64,000 bases of DNA from Hydrogenophaga sp. (GTDB lineage: Bacteria; Pseudomonadota; Gammaproteobacteria; Burkholderiales; Burkholderiaceae_C): the NCBI RefSeq assembly GCF_030651625.1, contig NZ_JAUSCF010000006.1, positions 248,001 to 312,000 on the forward strand. The letters are read 5' to 3'. Below are positions 1-10,801 of the stretch, piece after piece. The first letter of the stretch is position 1. Every line of letters starts with the position of its first letter. A program made the position numbers and the translations under genes. The notes beneath the pieces were generated by a model, which was given only the letters and a program-made list of their open reading frames with translations, was not told the origin of the DNA and ran no database searches.

Positions 1-1473
1 TTCGGTGCCAGCGCCCTGACCGACGCCTTCAACGTCGCCTTCCGCATTCCGAACTTTTTCCGGCGTCTGTTCGCTGAAGGCGCTTTCAGTCAGGCCTTTG
101 TGCCGGTACTGGCTGCCGTGCGGGAGAAGGATGGTGATGCGTCCACCAAGGAGTTGGTGAACCAGATTGCCACGGTGCTTGCCTGGGCGCTGACCTTCAC
201 CTGCATTCTGGGTGTGTTGGGTGCACCGGTGCTGGTCTGGGCCATGGCCAGCGGACTTAAACAGTCCCCCGAAGGCTTTGAGGCCGCCATTTTCATGACC
301 CGCTGGATGTTTCCCTACATCGCCTTCATGTCACTGGTGGCGTTCTCCGCAGGCATTCTGAACACCTGGAAGCGCTTCGCGGTGCCGGCCGCCACGCCGG
401 TGCTGCTCAATGTGGCCTTGATCGCCGCCGCCGGCTGGGGTGCGCCCTGGTTCGGCAGCATGGGCATCGAGCCCATTTACGCCATGGCCGCAGGGGTACT
501 GCTGGGTGGGGCGCTGCAGTTGTCGGTGCAAATACCCGCCTTGCGTCGGTTGGGCATGCTGCCCCAGGTGAGTTTGCGCTGGTCGGCGCTGAGCACGGCG
601 TGGCAGCACCCTGGCACGCGCCGCGTCACCACGCTGATGCTGCCAGCGTTGCTGGGCGTGAGCGTGGCGCAGATATCGCTGCTGATCAACACCCAGATTG
701 CGTCGCATTTGACGGTGGGCAGCGTGAGCTGGCTCACCTATGCCGACCGGTTGATGGAGTTTCCCACCGCCATGTTGGGCGTGGCGTTGGGCGTGGTGCT
801 GCTGCCCCAGTTGGCGGCGGCCCGGGCTGCGGACGATGCCGATCGCTACAGCGGCCTGCTGGACTGGGGTCTGCGCCTGGTGGTGCTGCTGGCGGTGCCC
901 AGTGCGGTGGCCTTGCTGACCTTTGCCCGTCCGCTGGTCGCGGTGCTGTACCACTATGGCGCTTTCACCGATGCCGATGTGCAGCAAACGGCGCTGGCCT
1001 TGATGGGCTATGGTGCGGGCCTGATCGGGCTGATCGCCATCAAGGTGCTGGCACCCGGTTTCTATGCTCGCCAGGACATTCGCACACCCGTGAAAATCGC
1101 CATCGTGGTGCTGGTGCTGACCCAGTGCATGAATCTGGTGCTGGTCCCGTACTTTGCACACGCCGGGCTGGCGCTGGCCATCGGCATTGGCGCCATGGTC
1201 AATGCCTTGTGGCTGTTGCTGGGTCTGATCAAGCGAGGTGCCTACTCACCGTCACCCGGCTGGGGTCGCTTTGGTTTGCAGGTGGTGGCTGCCAGCGCGT
1301 TGTTGGCGGTTTTCTTGATGGCGATGACCACCCAGGTGAACTGGCTGGGTTTTGAAGGGCGCGCTCTTGGTCGCGTGGGGTTGTTGACCCTCTGTATCCT
1401 GGGGGCCGTTCTGGTGTATTTTGTGACTTTGCTGCTGTCGGGTTTGAACCTGCGCCAATTCGTCCGAAAATAG
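1..1473 (+). CDS. murJ: Lipid II flippase MurJ (MviN family), 5' truncated by window start
   Basis: Frame +1 is open from base 1 (FGASALTDAFNVAFRIPNFFRRLFAEGAFSQAFVPVL), the hallmark MurJ N-terminal region; multi-TM protein follows. Confidence 0.95.
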   Translation, partial: FGASALTDAFNVAFRIPNFFRRLFAEGAFSQAFVPVLAAVREKDGDASTKELVNQIATVLAWALTFTCILGVLGAPVLVWAMASGLKQSPEGFEAAIFMTRWMFPYIAFMSLVAFSAGILNTWKRFAVPAATPVLLNVALIAAAGWGAPWFGSMGIEPIYAMAAGVLLGGALQLSVQIPALRRLGMLPQVSLRWSALSTAWQHPGTRRVTTLMLPALLGVSVAQISLLINTQIASHLTVGSVSWLTYADRLMEFPTAMLGVALGVVLLPQLAAARAADDADRYSGLLDWGLRLVVLLAVPSAVALLTFARPLVAVLYHYGAFTDADVQQTALALMGYGAGLIGLIAIKVLAPGFYARQDIRTPVKIAIVVLVLTQCMNLVLVPYFAHAGLALAIGIGAMVNALWLLLGLIKRGAYSPSPGWGRFGLQVVAASALLAVFLMAMTTQVNWLGFEGRALGRVGLLTLCILGAVLVYFVTLLLSGLNLRQFVRK

Positions 1474-1500
1474 CCGAACCGCTTCCACCTCCCTTCCACC

Positions 1501-2358
1501 ATGTCTGACGCCTACGACTATCTGGCGCCCACGCCTCTGGGGTACTTCGCTGCCTTGGTGGGGGATGACGAAACCTTGCCTCTGCTGGAAGCAGCCACCG
1601 CTGTGGCGCAGGACGAATACCCCGATCTTGATGTGCAGGCCGTGCTGGGTGATGTGGATCAACTGCTGGCCCGCGTGCGTCGGCGCTGTGCGTCAGAGAC
1701 CGAACAGTTGCCACGTCTGCGGCTACTGAACCAGTTTTTCTTTCATGACATGGGGTTTGGCGGCAACGTCAACAACTACTACGACCCGGACAACAGCTAT
1801 CTGAATGCTGTGTTGCGCACGCGCCGGGGAATCCCCATCACGCTGGCGGTGCTCTGGCTGGAGCTGGCCCAGGGGCTGGGGCTCAAGGCGCGTGGCGTCA
1901 ACTTCCCCGGACATTTCATGGTCAAGGTCAACTTGCCGAACGGGCAAGTGGTGATCGATCCTTTCAGTGGGCAGTCGCTCAGCCGAGAAGACCTGTCGGA
2001 ACGGCTGGAACCCTACAAGCGGCGCAATGGCCTGGTCGACGATTTTGATGTGCCGGTGGGGCTGTACCTGCAAGCCGCTGCCCCCCGCGACATCCTCGCC
2101 CGCATCCTGCGCAATCTGAAGGAAATTCACCGCACCCAGGAGGACTGGCTGCGCCTGATCGCGGTGCAGGATCGCCTGCTGGTGCTGCTGCCGGATGCTT
2201 GGAGCGAATACCGCGACCGCGGTCTGGCCTGGGCCGAAATGGGCGAAATTCGACTGGCTGTGAGCGACCTCGAGATTTACATCGACCACACCGAAGACAC
2301 CCTGGAGCGCGATGCCATCGATCTGCGCCTGCAGGAACTGCGCCGCGCGCTCAACTGA
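1501..2358 (+). CDS. SirB1 family protein (transglutaminase-like plus TPR)
   Basis: ORF 285 aa with NNYYDPDNSYLNAVLRTRRGIPITLAVLWLELA and GVNFPGHFMVK motifs typical of SirB1/transglutaminase-like proteins. Confidence 0.85.
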   Translation: MSDAYDYLAPTPLGYFAALVGDDETLPLLEAATAVAQDEYPDLDVQAVLGDVDQLLARVRRRCASETEQLPRLRLLNQFFFHDMGFGGNVNNYYDPDNSYLNAVLRTRRGIPITLAVLWLELAQGLGLKARGVNFPGHFMVKVNLPNGQVVIDPFSGQSLSREDLSERLEPYKRRNGLVDDFDVPVGLYLQAAAPRDILARILRNLKEIHRTQEDWLRLIAVQDRLLVLLPDAWSEYRDRGLAWAEMGEIRLAVSDLEIYIDHTEDTLERDAIDLRLQELRRALN

Positions 2359-2379
2359 CCGGGTGAGCCCGCTTCGCCC

Positions 2380-3012
2380 ATGACCAAATTGCTGATTCTG
2401 GGCGCCACCGGCCTTGTGGGCCGATCGGTGCTGAGCCAGGCGCTGGCCGACCGCGTTGTAGGGCGTGTGGTCGCACCCACCCGAAAACCCTTGCCACCCC
2501 ATGCCCGCCTGCTCAATCCGCAACCGGATTTCGAGCGATTGCCCGCCGACGCAGACTGGTGGAAGGTGGATGCGGTGATTTGCGCGCTGGGTACGACCAT
2601 CGCCAAAGCGGGGTCCCGGGAGGCTTTTTACCGGGTGGACCACGATTTGCCCTTGCGCGCAGCCGAACTGGCGCGGGCGCACGGTGCCCGGGCTTATGCA
2701 TTGAACTCGGCGCTCGGCGCGGACCCGCTGTCCAGGGTGTTCTATTCGCGTACCAAGGGCGAGCTGGAGCGCGATCTGCAGAAACTGGGCTATCCCTCCC
2801 TCACCCTGGTGCGGCCGGGGTTGATTGGCGGCGATCGCGGGGAGTCGCGCCCGGCCGAGCAGATCGGTGTGGCGCTGTCGCAGTGGCTGCGCCCGCTGCT
2901 GCCGCTGCGCTATCGCGTGGTGCCGGCCGAAAGCATCGCTCACCATTTGCTTCAGGCCGCCTTGGCGGCCCGCCACGGTGTGCATGTGGTGCCGTCTGAA
3001 GCGATGGTTTGA
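2380..3012 (+). CDS. NAD(P)-binding Rossmann-fold oxidoreductase (NAD(P)H-binding family)
   Basis: N-terminal MTKLLILGATGLVGRSVL dinucleotide-binding motif. Confidence 0.8.
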   Translation: MTKLLILGATGLVGRSVLSQALADRVVGRVVAPTRKPLPPHARLLNPQPDFERLPADADWWKVDAVICALGTTIAKAGSREAFYRVDHDLPLRAAELARAHGARAYALNSALGADPLSRVFYSRTKGELERDLQKLGYPSLTLVRPGLIGGDRGESRPAEQIGVALSQWLRPLLPLRYRVVPAESIAHHLLQAALAARHGVHVVPSEAMV

Positions 3013-3125
3013 AGCAGAACATCCCTGCCGCGCCATGCGCGACCCCATCGATGTGGGGCTACCAGCGGCCCGGTCTGATCGCTCCGTCAACGACGGTCTG
3101 AGGGGGGCCAGGTTGATGGTGGCTG

Positions 3126-4193
3126 TCAGGCCACGACCACCGCCGCGCCCGTGCCACGCTCGGCGATCGCACCAATCTCAAATACCGTTTCGCCCAGCTC
3201 GCGCAGCTTGGCGGCGCAGGCAGGCGCTTCTTCGGCCGCGATCACCACCACCATGCCGATCCCGTTGTTGAAGGTGCGGTTCATCTCGATGTCGTCGATG
3301 CCAGCGGTTTTCTGCAGCCACGCGAACAGTTCGGTCTGTGGCCAACTACCCTTCTTCAAGTGGGCGGCTGTGCCTTCGGGCAGCACACGCGGGATGTTCT
3401 CCAGCAGGCCGCCACCGGTGATGTGGGCCAGGGCCTTGATGCCGCCGGGTGAGGCGGCATCTGCCGAATGCGGATACGCGGCCAGCGCAGCCAGCATGTT
3501 CTTCACGTACAGGCGCGTGGGGGCCATGATGGCTTCCCGGAACGGCTGGCCGTCCAGCGTGGATGGCAGGTCGGTGCCGGCGCGTTCGATGCACTTTCGC
3601 ACCAGGGAAAAGCCGTTGGAGTGCACGCCATGCGAGGCCAGGCCCAGCACCACGTCGCCAGGCTTGACGCTCTGGCCGCTGAGAATTTTGGATTTTTCAA
3701 CCGCGCCCACACAGAAGCCGGCCAGGTCGTATTCGCCGGCCGGGTACATGCCGGGCATTTCTGCTGTTTCACCACCAATGAGAGCGCAGCCGGAGAGCTC
3801 ACAACCCCTGGCAATCCCGCCCACCACCGCAGCGGCCGTATCCACATCCAGCTTGCCGCAGGCAAAGTAGTCCAGAAAGAAAAGGGGTTCGGCGCCCTGT
3901 ACCAGCACATCGTTCACGCTCATGCCCACGAGGTCGATGCCCACGGTGTCGTGCATGTCCCATTCGAAAGCCAGTTTGAGCTTGGTGCCTACGCCGTCGG
4001 TGCCACTGACCAGCACCGGCTCCCGGTAGCGTTTGGGCACTTCGAAAAGGGCGCCAAATCCGCCAATCCCGGCCAGCACGCCTTCGCGCATGGTCTTCTT
4101 GGCCAGGGGCTTGATGCGTTCGATGAGCGCATCACCCGCGTCGATGTCGACGCCGGCGTCTTTGTACGAAATGGGAGGGGTGGGGGAGGTCAT
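3126..4193 (-). CDS. purM: Phosphoribosylformylglycinamidine cyclo-ligase
   Basis: [60 protein letters not shown] motifs. Confidence 0.97.
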   Translation of the reverse strand: MTSPTPPISYKDAGVDIDAGDALIERIKPLAKKTMREGVLAGIGGFGALFEVPKRYREPVLVSGTDGVGTKLKLAFEWDMHDTVGIDLVGMSVNDVLVQGAEPLFFLDYFACGKLDVDTAAAVVGGIARGCELSGCALIGGETAEMPGMYPAGEYDLAGFCVGAVEKSKILSGQSVKPGDVVLGLASHGVHSNGFSLVRKCIERAGTDLPSTLDGQPFREAIMAPTRLYVKNMLAALAAYPHSADAASPGGIKALAHITGGGLLENIPRVLPEGTAAHLKKGSWPQTELFAWLQKTAGIDDIEMNRTFNNGIGMVVVIAAEEAPACAAKLRELGETVFEIGAIAERGTGAAVVVA

Positions 4194-4385
4194 GTGGGCA
4201 GGGCGGCGTGGGCCGCGAGGGGGTAGGAAGTAGGCAACTCAAGTCACCGGCGCAGCGCCTTTTGGCGGGGCGGAGCCGGCGCCGGGGGCGTTCGGCGTCG
4301 ACAACAAGGGGGCGGAATAGAATTTGGGGTGGATTTTAAGGGTTTGCTCCTGCCGCCCGTCCTGTCAACACGCCGAACAGCATCC

Positions 4386-5510
4386 ATGACCTTCACCCCC
4401 ACCCAGATCCGCGCCGCCGTCTGGACCTCGATCGCGGTGGCGAGCTGGCTCCTGCTGACGCTGCTGGCGCCGGTGTTGATGCCGTTCCTGCTGGCGGCGG
4501 TGATTGCCTATGTCTTGCACCCCCTGGTGGAGTGGATGCGGGCAAAGCGCGTGCCTCGCTGGCTGGGTGCCGGCCTGGCCATCACCTCGCTCATGCTGGT
4601 GCTGCTGGCGGTGGTGCTGCTTATCGTGCCTGTCATCACCAAGCAGGTCCCGCTGCTGCGAGACCAGGTGCCTGATCTGCTGGAGCGTCTCAACGACTGG
4701 GTGGTGCCCTTCGCGGCCCGCTTCGGCGTGGATGCCCAGGTCGACGTCTCCGTGGTCCGAGAAGGCCTCAAATCACTCGTCAGCGGCCACGAGGGTGAAC
4801 TGATCAACAGCCTGCTGTCTTCATTGCGCATCGGTGGCAGCGCCCTGGCTGCGGTGGTGGGCAATCTGTTTCTCATGCCCATCGTGGCGTTTTACCTTCT
4901 GCTGGACTGGAACAATCTGGTTCAGCGATCCAAGGGCTTGATTCCGCCGCGCTGGCGCGAAAACGTTCAGAGTTTCCTGGACGAAACCGACGAAGTGCTT
5001 GGCCAATACCTGCGGGGCCAGTTGGTCGTGATGGGCTTGCTGGCGGTGCTCTACACCGTGTTGCTGGTCCTGGTGGGGCTGGACCTGGCCTTGCCGATTG
5101 GCGTGTTCACCGGGTTGGCGGGCTTCGTGCCGTACCTGGGTTTCGGGCTTGGGCTGATGCTGGCCCTGCTGGCGGCTTTACTGCAGTTTCAGACCCTTCT
5201 TGGGGTGGCGCTGGTTTTCGGCGCTTACATGTTGGGGCAGGCCTTTGAAAGCATGTACCTCACGCCGCGGCTGCTGGGCGAGCGTATTGGCTTGCACCCC
5301 ATTGCCGTCATCTTTGCCCTGCTGGCATTTGGTCACCTGTTTGGCTTCGTGGGTGTGTTGATCGCGCTGCCGGCCAGTGCGGTGCTGCTGGTGGCGATTC
5401 GCCGCGCTCGCAACGAGTACCTCAGGAGCGAGCTCTACCTTGACGAAGCGCCCGCCCAGCCTTCGCCCCCGTTGGCCCTCCCGCCTTCTTCCCAAGGTGG
5501 CGAAGCGTGA
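4386..5510 (+). CDS. AI-2E family transporter
   Basis: Multi-TM protein with typical AI-2E/PerM family pattern; start chosen at internal ATG 4386. Confidence 0.85.
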   Translation: MTFTPTQIRAAVWTSIAVASWLLLTLLAPVLMPFLLAAVIAYVLHPLVEWMRAKRVPRWLGAGLAITSLMLVLLAVVLLIVPVITKQVPLLRDQVPDLLERLNDWVVPFAARFGVDAQVDVSVVREGLKSLVSGHEGELINSLLSSLRIGGSALAAVVGNLFLMPIVAFYLLLDWNNLVQRSKGLIPPRWRENVQSFLDETDEVLGQYLRGQLVVMGLLAVLYTVLLVLVGLDLALPIGVFTGLAGFVPYLGFGLGLMLALLAALLQFQTLLGVALVFGAYMLGQAFESMYLTPRLLGERIGLHPIAVIFALLAFGHLFGFVGVLIALPASAVLLVAIRRARNEYLRSELYLDEAPAQPSPPLALPPSSQGGEA

Positions 5511-6214
5511 GCATGGACCCCGTTTCGATGAAGCAGATGGCCCTGGACATTGGCCTGGCCCCGGTGCCTACATTGAGCAACTTTGTCGCCGCCGGCAACG
5601 AGGCTGCACTCGAGCATCTGCGCCTTTGGACGGGCAACGCCCTGCGCTCGCCAGTGCCCACTTTCATCTGGGGTGAAGGCGGCAGCGGCAAGTCGCATCT
5701 GTTGCGCGGGGTGCGCGAATCTCTTCGGGAGCAGGGCAGCCGCGTGGGCTGGATCGACCCGACCACGCTCCACCCCCCTGAATACGACGAGCACTGGGAT
5801 GCGGTGCTGCTTGATGACTGCCATCTTTACACCGCCGAACAACAAGCCGCCGCCTTCAACTGGTTCGTGAATGCGCAAAATCCGCCCCATGGCCAGGCCC
5901 GCTGGGTATTAGCCGCTGCGGACCGACCGCCGGCCGACCTGCAACTTCGTGAAGACCTGCGCACCCGCCTGGGCTGGGGACATGTGTTCCAGTTGCGGGC
6001 GCTGGGCGAAGCCGAACGCCGTGCGGTATTGCGCCGGTCGGCTGACGAGCGTGGCGTGTTCCTCAGCGACGAGGTCATGGACTTCATGCTGACCCGTTTT
6101 GCACGCGACCTCTCCAGTCTGATGCTGCTGCTGGATCAGCTCGATGGTTATGCCTTGCGCACCCAGCGCACCATCACCATCCCGCTGATCAAATCCATGC
6201 TCGAGAACGAATGA
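5507..6214 (+). CDS. hda: DnaA regulatory inactivator Hda
   Basis: DnaA-like AAA+ domain (FIWGEGGSGKSHLLRGV); downstream of the AI-2E gene, a common betaproteobacterial order; 4-nt overlap; alternative starts at 5513/5528. Confidence 0.88.
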   Translation: MSMDPVSMKQMALDIGLAPVPTLSNFVAAGNEAALEHLRLWTGNALRSPVPTFIWGEGGSGKSHLLRGVRESLREQGSRVGWIDPTTLHPPEYDEHWDAVLLDDCHLYTAEQQAAAFNWFVNAQNPPHGQARWVLAAADRPPADLQLREDLRTRLGWGHVFQLRALGEAERRAVLRRSADERGVFLSDEVMDFMLTRFARDLSSLMLLLDQLDGYALRTQRTITIPLIKSMLENE

Positions 6215-6936
6215 CGACATCAACGAACCCTGACGCTTTGACGAACAGCTCCCCAGCCAACCCAGGCATTCGGCTCGCCCTCTTTGACCTCGATCACACC
6301 CTGATTCCGCTGGACTCCGACCACGCCTGGGGCGAGTTCACCGTGTCGCTGGGCTGGCGCGATGCGGCCACGTTCTCGCAGGCGAATGATCGGTTCTACG
6401 CCGCCTACAAGGCCGGCACGCTTGACATACATGAATACGTGCAGTTCGCCATCGCGGCTGTGCGCGAAAAAGGCATGGCTGCTGCCAACGATGCGCATGA
6501 GCGCTTCATGCAGCAGGTGATTCGCCCAGCGATGCAAGACCAGGCCATGGCCACGGTTCAGGCGCATCAGGCGGCTGGCGACGAGGTTGTGATCGTCACC
6601 GCCACCAATGCGTTCGTCACCCGTCCCATTGCCACCGCTTTTGGCGTGGACGAACTCATCGCGATCGACCTGGAGATGGATGCAACGGGTGCCCCCACCG
6701 GTGCGATTCGGGGTGTTCCTTCGTTCCGGGAGGGCAAGGTGGCGCGTGTGGAACAATGGCTGGGCGCGCGCGGCCTGAGCTGGGCCAGTGTGTCGCACAG
6801 CACTTTCTACAGCGACTCCATCAACGATTTGCCGCTGCTGGAGAAGGTGCACGAGCCTGTGGCGACCAATCCGGACGACCGGCTCAAGGCCATTGCCCTG
6901 GAGCGGGGCTGGCGCATATTGAACCTATTCGAATGA
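6211..6936 (+). CDS. HAD-family hydrolase (HAD-IB, SerB-like)
   Basis: LALFDLDHTLIPLDSD and FYSDSINDLPLLEKV HAD motifs. Confidence 0.9.
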   Translation: MTTSTNPDALTNSSPANPGIRLALFDLDHTLIPLDSDHAWGEFTVSLGWRDAATFSQANDRFYAAYKAGTLDIHEYVQFAIAAVREKGMAAANDAHERFMQQVIRPAMQDQAMATVQAHQAAGDEVVIVTATNAFVTRPIATAFGVDELIAIDLEMDATGAPTGAIRGVPSFREGKVARVEQWLGARGLSWASVSHSTFYSDSINDLPLLEKVHEPVATNPDDRLKAIALERGWRILNLFE

Positions 6937-8597
6937 TCAAAAAATTCATCAACAGGCTGCTGGGCAAGACCGACAGTGGCAACAGCCGCCGCGCCAGCCC
7001 GTTTGGCAAGCGCGAGGATGTGCCGGTACAGGTGCACGGTATCGACCCCCAACTGGTGGACCAGCGGGCACTGGACGTGGTGCACACCCTGAAGCAGGCC
7101 GGGCATGAAGCCTACATCGTGGGCGGCGCCGTGCGCGACCTGCTGCTGGGCCTGCGCCCCAAAGACTTCGACGTGGCCACCAGCGCCACGCCCGAACAGG
7201 TCAAAGGGCTGTTCCGTCGCGCTTTCATCATCGGGCGGCGCTTTCGCATCGTGCACGTGATTTACGGGCGCGGTCGCGAACACGAAATGATCGAGGTCTC
7301 CACCTTCCGTGCCTACCTGGACAGTGCCGACGCCGAACAGGTGGCCGGCAACGAGCGTACCAGCAAGGGCCAGCTCGCGGGGATGACGCACGCGGTCGAC
7401 GCCAGCGGGCGGGTGTTGCGCGACAACGTGTGGGGCCCCATCGAGCACGACGCCGCTCGCCGCGACTTCAGCATCAACGCGATGTACTACGACCCGGAAA
7501 GCCAGACCGTGGTCGATTTCCACCACGGCATCCGGGACGCAAAAAAGAAGACGCTGCGCATGATCGGCGACGCGGTCACCCGCTACCGCGAAGACCCGGT
7601 GCGCATCATCCGCGCGGTGCGTTTTGCGGCCAAGCTCAACGCACTGGGCTTCCAGTTCGACCCCAAGACCCGCGAGCCCCTGGTGGCCTCGCGCAACCTG
7701 CTGGCCGACGTGCCGCAGAGCCGCCTGTTTGACGAAATGCTCAAGCTGCTGCAGACCGGCCACGCGCTGGCCAGCATCGAACAGCTCAAGGCCCACGGCC
7801 TCGCCAATGGCATCTATCCCTTGCTCGATGTGGTGGTGCAGCGCGCCGACGACCCGTTCGTGAAACTGGCGCTGCAGGACACCGACCGCCGGGTGGGCGA
7901 GGGCAAGCCGGTGGCGCCCAGCTTCCTGCTGGCCTGCGTGCTGTGGGCCGATGTGCGCAAGGGCTGGAGCCAGCGTTTGCAGCCACGCCCCAACCAGCGC
8001 CCGACCCCGCCGGTGGCTGCCCTGCAGGACGCGGTGGACGATGCTTTCGATGCCCGCATCGGCGACGTGTCGGGCCGCGGCAAGCTGGGAGCGGACATGC
8101 GCGAGATCTGGATGATGCAGCCGCGCTTCGACAAGCGCGTGGGTTCATCACCGTTCAGTCTGGTGGACCAGGCGCGCTTTCGTGCCGGCTTCGACTTCCT
8201 GCGTCTGAGGGCCCAGGTGGGTGAGGTCGAGGAGGAATTGGCCCACTGGTGGGAAACCTTCCAGCACGCCAGTGACGAAATGCGCGAAGACATGATCGAC
8301 GCCCAGCGGCGCGCCAACCTGGCCAAGCCCGGTGGTCCGGGCGCTGCGCGCCGTGTCAAGCGCAGCGATGCTGAACATCCTGTGAACGCTCCGGCGCCTG
8401 ATCCCCGTTTCCGCCCAGTGGCTGGAGCAGAAAATGGCGAAGAAGACGATGCTCCCGAATCGGATGGCCCAACGGACGCTGTGCCGTCCGACGGCACAGC
8501 CCCAGCCAAAAAGCGCCGCCGCCGTCGCCGCAAACCCACCGGTGCCCCGCGTGCCGAAGGCGGCAGCGGTGGTGATGGACCGGGCGATCCCGGCTGA
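6933..8597 (+). CDS. pcnB: Polynucleotide adenylyltransferase (poly(A) polymerase I)
   Basis: AYIVGGAVRDLLLGLRPKDFDVATSATPEQVK; basic C-terminal tail KKRRRRRRKP; start at 6933 overlaps upstream stop (ATGA). Confidence 0.95.
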   Translation: MIKKFINRLLGKTDSGNSRRASPFGKREDVPVQVHGIDPQLVDQRALDVVHTLKQAGHEAYIVGGAVRDLLLGLRPKDFDVATSATPEQVKGLFRRAFIIGRRFRIVHVIYGRGREHEMIEVSTFRAYLDSADAEQVAGNERTSKGQLAGMTHAVDASGRVLRDNVWGPIEHDAARRDFSINAMYYDPESQTVVDFHHGIRDAKKKTLRMIGDAVTRYREDPVRIIRAVRFAAKLNALGFQFDPKTREPLVASRNLLADVPQSRLFDEMLKLLQTGHALASIEQLKAHGLANGIYPLLDVVVQRADDPFVKLALQDTDRRVGEGKPVAPSFLLACVLWADVRKGWSQRLQPRPNQRPTPPVAALQDAVDDAFDARIGDVSGRGKLGADMREIWMMQPRFDKRVGSSPFSLVDQARFRAGFDFLRLRAQVGEVEEELAHWWETFQHASDEMREDMIDAQRRANLAKPGGPGAARRVKRSDAEHPVNAPAPDPRFRPVAGAENGEEDDAPESDGPTDAVPSDGTAPAKKRRRRRRKPTGAPRAEGGSGGDGPGDPG

Positions 8598-8632
8598 TCA
8601 CGTTCGATCGGGCCAGGTGTTGGCCCGATGAC

Positions 8633-9115
8633 ATGGCGTCCATGATCCGCGAACCAGTCACCGCCTATGTGGCGCTGGGTGCCAACCTGGGCGATGCCGC
8701 CGGTGCACTTCGTGAAGCGGTGCAATCGTTGGCTCAGACCGACGGTGTTTCTGAAGTGCGTTGCTCGGGCCTGTACCGTTCGACACCGGTGGATGCCAGC
8801 GGGCCCGATTTCATCAACGCCGTGGTCGAGCTGCGCACCGTGCTGACCGCGCCCGACCTGCTGGATGCCCTGCAGGCCATCGAAAACCACGCAGGTCGAT
8901 TGCGCCCCTACCGACATGCGCCGCGCACGCTTGACCTGGACTTGCTGTTGTACGGCAGCGCCAGCGTTTCTTCTCCCAGGCTCACCGTGCCACACCCGCG
9001 CATGTGGCAGCGAGCGTTTGTACTGGTGCCGCTGGCCGAACTGGCGCCGCACCTGGTGAGTGCGCATCAGCTCGCAACGGTTGCCGAGCAGGTCATTGAG
9101 TCGCTGGAAGTCTGA
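8633..9115 (+). CDS. folK: 2-amino-4-hydroxy-6-hydroxymethyldihydropteridine diphosphokinase
   Basis: AYVALGANLGD, RTLDLDLLLYG, PHPRMWQRAFVLVPLAELAP motifs; follows pcnB. Confidence 0.96.
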   Translation: MASMIREPVTAYVALGANLGDAAGALREAVQSLAQTDGVSEVRCSGLYRSTPVDASGPDFINAVVELRTVLTAPDLLDALQAIENHAGRLRPYRHAPRTLDLDLLLYGSASVSSPRLTVPHPRMWQRAFVLVPLAELAPHLVSAHQLATVAEQVIESLEV

Positions 9116-9189
9116 ACGCCGTTGCGAGAGCGGTAAATTGCCCGATAGCAGGTGGACGAGGTTCCGGAGCGCCACAGTTCACGCCTGCA

Positions 9190-9369
9190 GAGGCGCAATC
9201 CAGAGAAACCGTGGAACCGGCTTGCCGGGCCACAGGTATCGCCCTTGAGGGGGTGGCGCGAAACGACGCGGGGGCAGTCATCCCAACCCCCACGCTCCGC
9301 CGCTGCGCGGGTCGCTGCCCCCCAAAGGGGCTGGCCTTGCTTGGGGTGGCCCGGCGCTGTGGCCCCGAG
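9190..9369. repeat. Dispersed multi-hairpin intergenic repeat, subfamily A copy
   Basis: GTGGAACCGGCTTGCCGGGCCACA at 9211-9234 followed by GCCC..GAGGGGG and other GC-rich inverted arms; related to copies at 42211, 55304, 56233. Confidence 0.7.
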
Positions 9370-10005
9370 CTACGGTGCCAGGCGCTCACGCAGCCAGCCG
9401 CCGTCGTCCTGCTTCAGGTAGCGCAGGCGGTCGTGCAGCCGGCTCTTGCGGCCTTGCCAGAATTCCCAGCGCTCGGGTCGCAAGCGGTAGCCCCCCCAGT
9501 GCGGTGGGCGGGGCGGCTGCAGCAGGAACTGGGCGCCGTAGCGGGCGGCGTTGGTCACCAGCACCGAGCGCCCCGAAATGACCTGGCTCTGCGGGCTGGC
9601 CCAGGCCCCGATGCGGCTGTCGAGCGGACGGCTGTGAAAATAGGTGTCGCTTTCTTCATCGCTCACCTTCTCGACCGATCCCTCGATGCGCACGACGCGC
9701 TCCAGTTCCACCCAGTGGAACTGCAAGGCAGCAAAAGGGTTGCCGGCGAGTTCCTGGCCTTTTCGGCTCTGGTAGTTCGTGTACCAGACGATGCCACGCT
9801 CGTCGAACTCTTTGATCAGCACGATCCGCGTGCTGGGCCGCAGGTCGGAGCCCACAGTGGCCACCGTCATGGCGTTGGGTTCGGGTACCTCGCTCTGGAT
9901 GGCTTCTTCCAACCAGCGGGCAAACTGGCGCAACGGATCGGCGTGTGAAGCGGATTCGCTGAGTTCGGCTTTTTCGTAGCTCTTGCGCAGGTCGGCGATG
10001 TTCAT
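9370..10005 (-). CDS. pdxH: Pyridoxamine 5'-phosphate oxidase
   Basis: [36 protein letters not shown]-terminal [27 protein letters not shown]. Confidence 0.96.
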   Translation of the reverse strand: MNIADLRKSYEKAELSESASHADPLRQFARWLEEAIQSEVPEPNAMTVATVGSDLRPSTRIVLIKEFDERGIVWYTNYQSRKGQELAGNPFAALQFHWVELERVVRIEGSVEKVSDEESDTYFHSRPLDSRIGAWASPQSQVISGRSVLVTNAARYGAQFLLQPPRPPHWGGYRLRPERWEFWQGRKSRLHDRLRYLKQDDGGWLRERLAP

Positions 10006-10077
10006 CGAAACAGTATAGGAGCGCAAGTGAGGCGCCGGCTTGCGCCGGGTCAATGCCAGGTCCCGCAAGCGCGGGGA

Positions 10078-10695
10078 TCACTGCGCGAGTCGAAGAAGCC
10101 GTTCCAGCGCTCGGTCGTGAATGCCGTGCTGCAGCAGGCCCTCAAAAGTCTGACGTGCATAGTCCAGTGTGGTGCCGTAGCGTCCGCGGGAATGGGTGAA
10201 GATCTCGCGGTAGCGTTCCGGGCTGAGGTGGCCGGTGTAGCTGGGGCTGCGGCGCGACAGCGTGAAGGCCAGGGCGCGCACGGGGCCCAGAGCGGTCTGG
10301 CAGAGCAGCCACTTGGGGTCGTACACCGGGTTGGGCATTTCGCGCGCCCACAAGGTGGGCATGAGTGCTTCCACCTGTTTGTGCGGCACGCGCAGCGCCA
10401 GGCCGCTGCAACTGCCCCCGGGCAGCAGGGTGAACACCAGGCCCGGTCGCTCGGGTGTGCCGCGGTTGACGCGGCTCCACATCTGCAGGCAGCGGTGGTG
10501 GCCGTACACACGGGCCATGCGCTGCTCAACGGCTTCAAATTCGGGCCGCCAGACCAGTGAAGCGTAGGCAAAAACCCAAAGGTCCGGCCTGGGTCCTTGT
10601 GCGCGCCATTGCGCCAAGGCGTCGGCCATCATGCGGGCGCCGTCGCGCAGGGCCGGGTCGTTCGGGTGTGTCATTTGTTGTCTGGGGTCGGCCAT
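10078..10695 (-). CDS. ChaC-like gamma-glutamylcyclotransferase
   Basis: LWVFAYASLVWRPEFEAVEQRMARVYGHHRCLQMWS..RGTPERPGLVFTLLPGGSCSGLALRV. Confidence 0.88.
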   Translation of the reverse strand: MADPRQQMTHPNDPALRDGARMMADALAQWRAQGPRPDLWVFAYASLVWRPEFEAVEQRMARVYGHHRCLQMWSRVNRGTPERPGLVFTLLPGGSCSGLALRVPHKQVEALMPTLWAREMPNPVYDPKWLLCQTALGPVRALAFTLSRRSPSYTGHLSPERYREIFTHSRGRYGTTLDYARQTFEGLLQHGIHDRALERLLRLAQ

Positions 10696-10801
10696 TTAGA
10701 ATCGTGTGTTTGCCCATGCGGGACCGGGGCATTCGTTTCGCCGGTCCGCACCCGCTGAATCGCCTGTTTCAGCGCATTATTCTTCAAGGAGTTTCTCACC
10801 C

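Noticed and set aside
1723-3090. 455-aa minus-strand ORF across SirB1 and Rossmann genes
   Set aside because: Spans two real genes antisense; mirror composition.
8500-8560. Possible repeat or regulatory GC-rich block near end of pcnB
   Set aside because: Encodes the Lys/Arg-rich C-terminal tail (KKRRRRRRKP) expected in this protein family.
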